Source of the DNA: Liolophura sinensis
Lineage: Eukaryota > Mollusca > Polyplacophora > Chitonida > Chitonidae
DNA length: 64,000 nucleotides
Assembly (NCBI RefSeq): GCF_032854445.1
Contig: NC_088306.1
Span: forward strand, 29,543,764-29,607,763
Reading direction: 5' to 3'
Part shown: one piece after another, positions 38,001-50,500 of the stretch
How positions within the stretch are numbered: the first letter of the stretch is position 1
Layout: every line of letters starts with the position of its first letter
Notes under the pieces: generated by a model
Databases searched by the model: none
What the model saw: the letters and a program-made list of their open reading frames with translations, nothing else
Told to the model about the DNA's origin: nothing
Program-made: the position numbers and the translations under genes

Positions 38001-41000
38001 TGAGAACACAATTAAGTAGTGTACATGGGAACACAGTTGGGTAGTGTACATGAGAACACAATCAGGCAGTGTACACGAGAACACAGTTGGGTAGTGTACG
38101 TGGGAACACAATTAGGTAGTGTACATGAGAACACAATTAGTAGTGTACATGGGAACACAGTTGGGTAGTGTTCGTGGGAACACAATTAGGTAGTGTACAT
38201 GAGAACACAATTAGGTAGTGTACATGGGAACACAGTTGGGTAGTGTACATGAGAACACAATTAGGCAGTGTACATGAGAACACAGTTGGGTAGTGTACAT
38301 GAGAACACAGTTGGGTAGTGTACATGAGAACACAACTGGCAGTGTACGTGGGAACACAATTAGGCAGTGTACATGAGAACACAGTTGGGTAGTGTACGTG
38401 AGAACACAGTTGAGTAGTGTACATGAGAACACAGTTGGGTAGTGTACATGAGAACACAGTTGGTTAGTGTACGTGGGAACACAATTAGGCAGTGTACGTG
38501 GGAACACAGTTGGGTAGTGTACGTGGGAACCACAGTTGGGTAGTGTACGTGGGAACACAGTTGGGTAGTGTACATGAGAACACAGTTGGGTAGGTGTACA
38601 TGAGAACACAACTGGCAGTGTACGTGGGAACACAATTAGGCAGTGTACATGAGAACACAGTTGGGTAGTGTACGTGAGAACACAGTTGAGTAGTGTACAT
38701 GAGAACACAGTTGGGTAGTGTACATGAGAACACAGTTGGTTAGTGTACGTGGGAACACAATTAGGCAGTGTACGTGGGAACACAGTTGGGTAGTGTACGT
38801 GGGAACACAGTTGGGTAGTGTACGTGGGAACACAGTTGGGTAGTGTACATGAGAACACAATTTGAGTAGTGTACATGAGAACACAATTAGGCAGTGTACG
38901 TGGGAACACAATTTTTGTAGGTTTAAGGGATGAACAAGTATAATGGTTCACCGATGAAAATTCGGTAGTTCATCCCAATATTGTACGGAATATCTACACT
39001 CCAGAGATAAAGGTAATCTTTTGCTTCCTAAATTTGCAGTAAGTTTAGCTTCGTTAAAGTGCAAACCTTAGCATGTCAATCCTTAAAGACCGATTGAGAA
39101 ATTATCTGAGTCTCGTGCAGTCATAGAATGCAATATTTCCATAGGGTACGAAATTCGCGTTGGAAGAAGAAAAGAAAAGAACTAACACAACGGAAGATGT
39201 GAACGACTCGACAAAACTTTGAACCTCGGTAACGCCGTTTCAGAATCTGAACTTACATTTAAGGACAACAAGCAGCAGTTAAAACATATACTGCACCAGT
39301 ATGATGAGCAGGCTGAGGGTATTGTCGGCTAAACCATATGCTGCACCAGTATGATGAACGGGCAGCAGTGTGGTGGGGCTAAACCATATACTGCACAAGT
39401 ATGATTAGCGGGCAACAGTGTTGTAGGCTAAACCATATACTGCACCAGTATGATGAGCAGGCAGCAGTATTGTCGGCTAAAGCATATGCTGCACCAGTAT
39501 GATGAGCAGGCAGCAGTATTGTCGGCTAAATCATATACTGCACCAGTATGATGAGCAGGCAGCAGTGTGGTGGGCTAAACCATATACTGCACCAGTATGA
39601 TGAGAAGGCAGCAGTATTGTCGGTTAAACCATATACTGCACCAGTTTGATGATCAGGCAGCAGTATTGTCGGCTAAAGCATATGCTGCACCTGTTTGATG
39701 AGCAGGCAGCAGTATTGTCGGTTAGACCATGTACTGCACCAGTATGATGAGAAGGCAGCAGTATTGTCGGTTAAACCATATACTGCACCAGTATGAGAGT
39801 AGGCAGCAGTATTGTCGGTTAGACATATACTGCACCAGTATGATGAGAAGGCAGCAGTATTGTCGGCTAACCATATACTGCACCAGTATGATGAGCAGGC
39901 AGCAGTATTGTCAGCTAAAACAATTATGTTTAGATCTGCGTGAGATCCGTTTCATTCGTCCGAGCTCGGCTTTCAGAAATTTATAAGGTCACCATTAACG
40001 CATACATGTATGTACTTGGCGAATGGACAGCAAGCCGAACATCTTTTTCTCTCCTGTTGACTAACGGTTTTTCTGAACTATTGACACGCTCTATTTTCTC
40101 ATTCGCCATCTTGTAGAGTGGGCCGCTATTTGGGCATGGATACTTTGCAGATTAACGTTTTGCAGCGACCCTCACGAGGTCTCGTTGTTGTGGTTTCTAT
40201 GGTACCTGAAGAGTGCCGGGGGCCCTATCAGGATAAATCTTCTGCATAATGGCGCACAGGTAGATCATCTCGCAAATTCTTGTCCGCCCGAGAAAGTATG
40301 AAATTTTGATTACCCGAACCGACTCCTACTGCCCCTGTAGCTTCTCGGCAGGTTATTTTGCGTGATTTCCATGAACTGACGTGCGAGCAACAATGTAATC
40401 AACGCTGCTTATTGCATTGTAGCCATTCTCACATCCATAACCTGCATTCTTTAACCACTACACCTTGTTACCCCCGAATCCATTCGCCCCTGAAATCCCT
40501 TAACCAGCTCTTATTTACTTGTCAGTTATAACCACTGTTCCTATCAAGTTATACCATACGTGGCGCTTTCTCCAGCTCGTCGCTTACAAACCATATATAA
40601 GGTTTAGTAATTCATACGTAAAATTTGTGTATTTCTTAAAACAAATCCGTTCTGATAAATTCGATTTTTGTCTATACTGTATTTTCTAAATCGGGTGGAA
40701 CGTGGTGTCAAATCGCACACCATAATTTCATGAACGATGAAAGCAGAGGTAGTATTTGAAAGTATTTTATTTATTCATTAGATGGTGTTTTTACGCTGTA
40801 GAATATTTCACATGTGCGACGGCGGCTAGCATTACGGTGGGAGAAAACGGGGCAGAGCCCGGTAGAAAACACAATGACCTTCCGCAGGTTGCCACCATAC
40901 CTTCCCACGTACGTCTGGAGAGGAAGCCAGAATGAGTTCAGACTTGAACTCACAGCAACCGCATTGGTGAGTATTTGAAAGTGGCCAAAATAAAGAATAA

Positions 41001-41483
41001 ACTATAGAATGGGGGACATTTCCTCCTTAAGGTAATTCAGGCCCAAGCTGATTAGTCTCTTGTTCATTCCTGCCTTTTCCTCTGGACAAAATGGTAAACT
41101 TATAACGCATTACTCTGGCATCGCAAGACAATTGCCCACCTAGAACCCGAAGTCACCATGTAATGCGCGAGAAAAGATGCACCATTATATGCGAGCATTA
41201 CTGTATCTGCATGCACAATTTATTTCTTGTTGTTTATAATATACTGTCCCATGTGTTATCACTTGCGTACTTATGTTCGTATTTAGTATTCTTGTGCTCG
41301 GTGTTGTTTCGCAGCAGTGGAGAATCTGTCTCTTGCATAATGACCCTCGGGATTTTAGGAAGGGGCATAGGGTGTGGGGATGGGGGATGAGGGCTGTTTT
41401 TGGTAACAGCACACATCATCGTATGACGGGACTGCCATTAATATATCTCTAGACGTATTTAAAAGAGTTGTACCAGAGAAAAA

Positions 41484-41551
<68 letters not shown>

Positions 41552-44500
41552 ATACGAACCCTTATGAATAAAAAAAGGACATCTGTTATGAATTCTTTGT
41601 ATCATGAACATTTTCTTCTTTTTTGGGTGAACAGGAGAGGAAATTTGTCGGCGGATCCCAGCAACTGAGTTTCAAGTTAGCGGAGCGAATAGGTCCTGGT
41701 AAGGCCATTGCGCACGCGCAGACAACAATAGGAATGGCGTTAAATGCCTTTGTCTTCTTAACTCCTACGGTAGATTCATGAGCAGCTTTTAATCCGATAA
41801 ATTCTCTCCGTTCGAATGTTTTTTTGTTTTCCGTACAGGACACGACTGAATTAATTAGCACTACACTCTTCAGAAAAATGGTTCTCTACGGAACTGTAAA
41901 ATGTTCTTTGGCTTTTATCACCTCAGAACTCCTGTGGTACTATAAAGAACCCTTTAACATGGATAGACATGGTCCATTGACATGGTTCTATAACAAACTC
42001 TTTCTACATCAAGAGGGTTAACTATAGAACCAATTTAACGCAAAGGTTCTATTTATATCCATGTATATTCTTGTTTTCCAAATGCCAGTTAAGTCAGCAG
42101 TGCAAACTAATTTTGTGATTCACACATAATTAGTGCCAGTGAAGCTATTCCGTATGAGTTTTTTTAGACATTCTAAACTGAGGACAGCCTTCAAAATGCT
42201 GTCTAATGTGGGATTTATAATTTACAAAATCACGGCTTCTGTTTTATGAATTCCTCGGTGCCGTTAAACAATGGTCATTAAGCTGTACACATACAAATGA
42301 TGGTCATTAAGCTGTATACATACAAACAATGACCAATGACCATTAAGCTGTATACATACAAATGATGGTCATTAAGCTGTATACATACAAACGATGATCA
42401 TTAAGCTGTATACATACAAACGATGACCATTAAGCTGTATACATACAAACGATGACCATTAAGCTGTATACATACAAACGATGACCATTAAGCTGTATAC
42501 ATACAAACGATGACCATTAAGCTGCATACATACAAACGATTACTATTAAGCTGTATATATACAAACAATGACCAATGACCATTAAGCTGCATGCATACAA
42601 ATGATGACCATTAAGCCGTATACGTACAAACGATGATCATTAAGCTGTATACATACAAACAATGACCAATGACCATTAAGCTGCATGCATACAAATGAAG
42701 ACCATTAAGCTGTATACGTACAAACGATGATCATTAAGCTGTATACATACAAACAATGACCATTAAGCTGTATACATACAAACGATGATCATTAAGCTGT
42801 ATACATACAAACAATGACCATTAGGTTGTATACATACAAACGATGACCATTAAGCTGTATACATACAAACGATGACCATTAAGCTGTATACATACAAACG
42901 ATGACCATTAAGCTGTATACATACAAAGGATGATCGTTAAGCTGCATCATACAAACGATGACCATTAAGCTGTATACATACAAAGGATGATCATTAAGCT
43001 GTATATTTCTATCATGCTGGCTTCCTATCCGGCCGTACATGGGAAGGTCTGTCAGCAATTTGCGGAGGGTCGTGGGTTTCCCCGCGTTCACCCCGGTTTA
43101 CTACTACCAAAATGCTGGCCGCTATCATCTAAGTGAAATATTCTTGAGTACGGCGTAAAACACCAATCAAGTAAATAGAAATAAATAAATAAATAAACAA
43201 ACAAACAAAAACAAATAAATAAATCATTTACTCTGTTTTAGACAATATCCTGTTGAACCGTCCAGTCGTCAAGGTGGAGCAGACGGATAAAGATGTCACC
43301 CTGCAAGACGTCCATGGCAACAAATACGTCGTACGTAGTGATGTTCTTATGTCATTGACATGTGTTTCTCAAAGTGTTCTTTATTCTGCATACCGCCATC
43401 TCTTAATCCGCGTTGAATATGAACAGACCTATAGGAGATAAAGCACAGATATTGAAACCAGACCATTGCCGGCAATGTAATAGATTACAAATGTTAACCC
43501 CTACATGTAACCGACGCTATCCAGCCTCTTGTCAGTTTAGAGTTTTGTTTCAACTGTGTACATAAATACTTAAGTATTTGCAGCTTACGCGTCTCCCAGT
43601 AACATGACCTAAGCAGAATTAGTTAAGAAATAAAATGCAGTGATGTTAATTGCAATTTATTAGACGTCACTAGTCTAGAATTACTCAAAATGCCGTCTCT
43701 TTCGCAGGCCTCACGTGTCATCATAGCCAGTCCACTTCCGCTTCAACAGAAGATGATCTACGAACCCCCACTTCCGGCCCGCCGTAACCAGCTGATATCA
43801 CGTGTACCCATGGGATCAGTCATCAAGACCTTTGTGTACTACAAAACTGCCTTCTGGAGAGAAAAGGGTAGACTTACACGAAATAGTGATGTGAAAGTCA
43901 ATTTATAAAAATCTAAAACCAAAGTTTTGTTATCATCAAGTTTTATTTGGCTGAATCCTTTACCCTATTTAAACGTTTTAATCGGATATCATAGGAAAAA
44001 TATAATGGTAGAATTCGACACATAGCTCTAGTGGCATATAATGACATTACAGTGTGACTGGCCGGGGTGTCATGTCTGGTGTCTTCCTCATGGTTTTCAA
44101 GTGAGGCAGCACTATAAATGTGTCCGCATTAGGACTGGTTTGCTACTTTGGCAAGCTAATTCTGGAAATGAATTCAATATATCTGGAAATAAATTGAAGA
44201 TATCTCTGTCAGGCTCAATCGGCTTACCTTATGCTACAAATCACCGATCATCATGCTATGGCCGAAATATTATTAAAATTTACATGAAAGCGCAAGCACA
44301 TGATAGAAGCAGTTATACTGAATAGGCTTGATTGCAGGCAGAGTTGTTTTATTTTCCAGGATATTCGGGTTTGTCAGCAATAGATGATGAAGACGGTTTA
44401 ATAGGATTCTCGATGGATGACACCAAACCAGACGGTTCACACCCAGCTCTTATCGCGTAAGTCTAAGTATTGCCTGTTGCAGAAATATCAAAATTTTGCT

Positions 44501-47500
44501 TACACATTAAAATATTTCACACTTTCCAATACCACATTTGGTAATACAGGTGGCAGAAGAGGCCAGAACGTATGTCAGCTGCATGTTCTTTATTGGAAAC
44601 ACGTCAAATGCTGAGGGGTCTCCGGGGCTCAGTTGGTTAGCGCTCTAGCGCATCGTAATTACCCAGGAGCCTCTCATCGATGCGGTCGCTGTGAGTTTAT
44701 GTCCAGCTCATTTCAGCTTTATTCTGGCAGACCGAGCCAGAACATATTGTTGATTTTTATTATTGAAAACAAGGTCCAGCTCACGATGGCTTCCTCTCCG
44801 ATCGTACGTGGAAAGGTCCGTCAGCAGCCTGTGGATGGTCGTGGGTTTCCACGGACTTCCTCGGTTTTATCCCACTATAATTCTGGCCACCGCTGTATAA
44901 GTGAAACATTTTTTTATTACGGCATAAAACTCCAATCAAACAAACAAATTATTAAATACCATGTTATATGCTGAGCATTGTGTTTATCTTCTAAACACCT
45001 GCTGGGTATTTGTGTTACTCAGATGATCGTACTGGGTTTTGTCTACATTTCAGCTTTATCCTGGCAGACCGAGCAAGGACGTATTGTCAGCTTACCAGAG
45101 AGGAACGTAAGAAAAGGATATCAGCGGTGTATGCCAAAGTATTCAAGTCTCCAGAAGGGTTAAATGTGAGTAAAACGATCAGTAAAAAACCTACAGTAGT
45201 CATCAGATTGATCACTGAAAACTGTATAACACAAACCACCAAAGAACTGTAAAGAAGTATATAAAGTATGAAAACAGGACGGAATCATGCAAAGAGAAGC
45301 AGTCAACGGTTTTCATTGATGTTGGAAAGACGCAAGGTATGTTCTGGGCGAGTGAGTAAAACCAGTATTCAAATCCTGTACCATGCTAAAATATCAGTTG
45401 TCGATAACAACACATATATCTCAGTTTGCGCTTTAATTGCAACAATTCATATATCCAATGTGTCGATCTAATTCAACACGATGACTAAACAGCTCCTAAC
45501 CCCGTGTTAAGCGGTACTGGATAACATTTTTAGATAATTTTTTTGGATAAATGTGTCCTCTTTTGTTTTTCTCACTTATTCTTTACTACTTTTCCAAGTA
45601 CTCATTCCATAAAGTAATTCTGAGTTAAGTCTAAAATGAAAAAGGGGCCTCCGGGGCTCAGTTGGTTAGTGCGCTAGCGCAGCGTAAGGACCCGTGAGTC
45701 TCTCACGAATGCGGTCGCTGTGAGTTCCAGTCCACCTTAATGCTGGCTTCCTCTCCAGCCGCACGCGGGAAGGTTTGTCAGCAACCTGCGGATGGCCGTG
45801 GGATTTTTCCAGGCTCTGCCCGGTTTCCTCCCATCATAATGCTGGCCGCCGTCGTATAAGTGAAATATTCTCGAGTACAGCGTAAAACACCAATCAAATA
45901 AATAAATAAATAAAACAAAAAAATGAAAAACTTGATGAAAAGTTCTGCCTAGGCCTAAATTGCCGTGATATTGTGGTTACCATGTATTAATTCTCCCAGG
46001 CCTAAATTGTCGTGATAATTTGGTTACTATGTATTAATTTTCCCAGATTACGCTGTTGGATGGTTACATTTCCCATCCTGGGTCCAACCAATAGCACTTA
46101 AATCACGTTTTAAATTTCAAGAATTATCAAAAATTTGACCTGAAGCTAATATGTTTACACTTGGCTGAAATGATATGAGCACAGCAGAAAATCATCGGTC
46201 AATTTTCTTATCGATTTCCATGGTGCATATGTAAATTTTAGAGCTTTATTTTAGTTACAATTTTAGGCTAAACAGGAAAGCCCTTCGTGAAACGGATCCC
46301 AAGTCATGTACTTTGAACTTAATCAAAGGGAGATCACTGTGATATATTTTAAGGCAACGAAAACACTAGCATCAAGTACATGTCATATGAAAGACCAATA
46401 AACACTGCCAATGAAAATAGCTCGATTAATTTTTTCAGGCCAGAAAAATCTTTTGATTCTATGATGACCTTTTCTGGTCATATTTGTACCAGTGACGTCA
46501 CATCCGGGTTTTGTCACTTTACACACATGGACGGCTGCATTTACATATAGATCTATGCATGTATTCGCCGAATGATCCTTGAAACGAATTATTTGGAGCC
46601 AAATACATGTTTGTCACCTAACTAATACCCTCTTAGTCACTACAGACCACCATAGAATTTCATGTATAAAAACATTTTACTACTGTAGGTTGGATATATT
46701 CTAAAACGATTAAGGTAAACTACATGTATTTTCCTGCACAGTTTCTAATGTTCTTTCATCTGATGTGATTCTTTGTCTTTAACAAGTCTTACGTAGGCCA
46801 GATTTCCCCAGTTATGTGTGACCATTTGCCATCCTAGGCCAGATTTCCCCAGTTATGTGTGACCATTTGCCATCCTAGGCCAGATTTCCCCAGTTATGTG
46901 TGATGATTTGCCATCCTAGGCCAGATTTCCCCAGTTATGTGTGACGATTTGCCATCCTAGGCCAGATTTCCCCAGTTATGTGTGATGATTTGCCATCCTA
47001 GGCCAGATTTCCCCAGTTATGTGTGACCATTTGCCATCCTAGGCCAGATTCCCCCAGTTATGTGTGATGATTTGCCATCCTAGGCCAGATTTCCCCAGTT
47101 ATGTGTGACCATTTGCCATCCTAGGCCAGATTCCCCCAGTTATGTGTGACCATTTGCCATCCTAGGCCAGATTCCCCCAGTTATGTGTGATGATTTGCCA
47201 TCCTAGGCCAGATTTCCCCAGTTATGTGTGACCATTTGCCATCCTAGACCAGATTCCCCCAGTTATGTGTGATGATTTGCCATCCTAGGCCAGATTTCCC
47301 CAGTTATGTGTGACCATTTGCCATCCTAGGCCAGATTTCCCCAGTTATGTGTGACCATTGCCATCGTAGGCCAGATTTCCCCAGTTGTGTGTGACCATAT
47401 GCCATCCTAGGCTAGATTCCCCCAGTTATGTGTGATGATTTGCCATCCTAGGCCAGATTTCCCCAGTTATGTGTGACCATTTGCCATCCTAGTCCAGATT

Positions 47501-50500
47501 TCCCCAGTTATGTGTGACCATTACCATCGTAGGCCAGATTTCCCCAGTTGTGTGTGACCATATGCCATCCTAGGCCAGATTCCCCCAGTTATGTGTGACG
47601 ATTTGCTATCCTAGACCAGATTTCCCCAGTTATGTGTGACCATTTGCCATCCTAGGCCAGATTCCCCCAGTTATGTGTGACCATTTGCCATCGTAGGCCA
47701 GATTTCCCCAGTTATGTGTGACCATTTGCCATCCTAGGCTAGATTCCCCCAGTTATGTGTGACCATTTGCCATCCTAGGCCAGATTCCCCCAGTTATGTG
47801 TGACCATTTGCCATCCTAGGCTAGATTCCCCCAGTTATGTGTGACGATTTGCAATCCTAGACCAGATTTCCCCAGTTATGTGTGACCATTTGCCATCCTA
47901 GGTCAGATTCCCCCAGTTATGTGTGATGATTTGCCATCCTAGGCCAGATTTCCCCAGTTATGTGTGACCATTTGCCATCCTAGGCCAGATTTCCCCAGTT
48001 ATGTGTGACCATTGCCATCGTAGGCCAGATTTCCCCAGTTGTGTGTGACCATATGCCATCCTAGGCTAGATTCCCCCAGTTATGTGTGACCATTTGCCAT
48101 CCTAGGCTAGATTCCCCCAGTTATGTGTGATGATTTGCCATCCTAGGCCAGATTTCCCCAGTTATGTGTGACCATTTGCCATCCTAGGCCAGATTTCCCC
48201 AGTTATGTGTGACCATTTGCCATCCTAGGTCAGATTCCCCCAGTTATGTGTGACGATTTGCCATCCTAGGCCAGATTTCCCCAGTTATGTGTGATGATTT
48301 GCCATCCTAGGCCAGATTCCCCCAGTTATGTGTGACCATTTGCCATCCTAGGCCAGATTCCCCCAGTTATGTGTGACCATTTGCCATCCTAGGTCAGATT
48401 CCCCCAGTTATGTGTGATGATTTGCCATCCTAGGCCAGATTTCCCCAGTTATGTGTGACCATTTGCCATCCTAGGCCAGATTTCCCCAGTTATGTGTGAC
48501 CATTGCCATCGTAGGCCAGATTTCCCCAGTTGTGTGTGACCATATGCCATCCTAGGCTAGATTCCCCCAGTTATGTGTGACCATTTGCCATCCTAGACCA
48601 GATTCCCCCAGTTATGTGTGATGATTTGCCATCCTAGGCCAGATTTCCCCAGTTATGTGTGACCATTTGCCATCCTAGGCCAGATTTCCCCAGTTATGTG
48701 TGACCATTTGCCATCCTAGGTCAGATTCCCCCAGTTATGTGTGACGATTTGCCATTGTAGGCCAGATTTCCCCAGTTATGTGTGATGATTTGCCATCGTA
48801 GGCCAGATTTCCCCAGTTATGTGTGACCATTTGCCATCCTAGGCCAGATTTCCCCAGTTATGTGTGATGATTTGCCATCCTAGTCCAGATTCCCCCAGTT
48901 ATGTGTGATGATTTGCCATCCTAGGCCAGATTTCCCCAGTTATGTGTGACCATTTGCCATCCTAGGCCAGATTTCCCCAGTTATGTGTGACCATTGCCAT
49001 CGTAGGCCAGATTTCCCCAGTTGTGTGTGACCATATGCCATCCTAGGCTAGATTCCCCCAGTTATGTGTGATGATTTGCCATCCTAGACCAGATTCCCCC
49101 AGTTATGTCTGACGATTTGCCATCCTAGGCCAGATTCCCCCAGTTATGTGTGACCATTTGCCATCCTAGGTCAGATTCCCCCAGTTATGTGTGATGATTT
49201 GCCATCCTAGGCCAGATTCCCCCAGTTATGTGTGACCATTTGCCATCCTAGACCAGATTCCCCCAGTTATGTGTGATGATTTGCCATCCTAGGTCAGATT
49301 CCCCCAGTTATGTGTGACCATTTGCCATCCTAGGCCAGATTCCCCCAGTTATGTGTGACCATTTGCCATCCTAGGCTAGATTCCCCCAGTTATGTATGAC
49401 CATTTGCCATCCTAGGCTAGATTCCCCCAGTTATGTGTGACCATTTGCCATCCTAGGCCAGATTCCCCCAGTTATGTGTGATGATTTGCCATCCTAGGCC
49501 AGATTCCCCTTATGTGTGACCATTTGCCATCCTAGGCCAGATTTCCCCAGTTATGTGTGACGATTTGCCATCTGTTCCATAGTCGTAGCTCTTGAGGTTT
49601 TATTCTACATAATGCTGAAAGATTTCCTGAAGGACATGCTAGACAGCATGATCATAGACATGGTTGCTACTAAAACAGAATCGACGGGAGTATTTCATGA
49701 CATCATCATTTTAAAAATAAAACAGGTTAAAGGTGTTTCGTCAGTGAAAAAAAAAGTGCGCGAGAATATGAATTTAACCGGTAATTATTAATCAAACCGG
49801 TAATTATTAATCAAACCGGTAATTGCTAAAAGGTTTACTCAACAGACTAATCGGAAATATAGATTAAAATAATGACCCCATAATAAAACTGATATCAAGG
49901 TTGTGGGAAAAATTCATCATTGATACTGCCATTGAATAAACCTTTTGGGGAATCCCAAACAAAATCTATCACAAAATGTCAATTTAAATGGAAAATATCA
50001 ATTAAAATCAATAAGTAAATCAGTGGATCAATGATTTCAGCCTGTCCACTACGAGGAGAAGGATTGGGGAGAGGAGCAGTGGTCTGGAGGTTGTTACACC
50101 ATTATGATGCCCCCAGGCTTCTTAACAGTATTTGGACCGTAAGTTCACATGTACTCACCTGTATACCGGAAACTTGCATGTTCATGAGCTAATGTGTTGC
50201 ACGTGCTGAAGACCAAGCGTGTGATCCTTTCCCAGCTAGGTCGCGTGTTCAAATCCAGCTGTCGCTGCTTGGCCTCCGCGTATGCCTTTTTCAGTGTTTT
50301 CAAGTAGCTGTCAAGGTGTTACCAGACAGCTTTCATATATGGGTAATTTTAATGAGAATTGAAAAGTTAATTAATCAGCAATTAATCAAAAAAAGAAATC
50401 ATTGAAATTTTGTTCTTCCAAATTAGTGTCAGAGTAAAATTTTATGGAACTAATAACACAAACCCTAATGGAATATTGGCATATCATCGAGTATTACAAC

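Noticed and set aside
37662-38951. Cys/His-rich open frames ([10 protein letters not shown]...) on the - strand
   Set aside because: A product of the 25-bp repeat. The apparent CxxC/HxH pattern comes from GTGTACATGAGAACACA units and is not a zinc-finger protein.
40151-40259. Shorter exon 6 starting at 40151
   Set aside because: The TTTGCAG acceptor is good, but the phase would not fit exon 5, and 10-11 residues of the family would need an extra exon that I could not find between 34005 and 40118.
37618-49572. CRISPR-like regular arrays
   Set aside because: Units are directly adjacent without unique spacers, the DNA is eukaryotic with introns, and variants are point changes within one unit. 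These are minisatellites.
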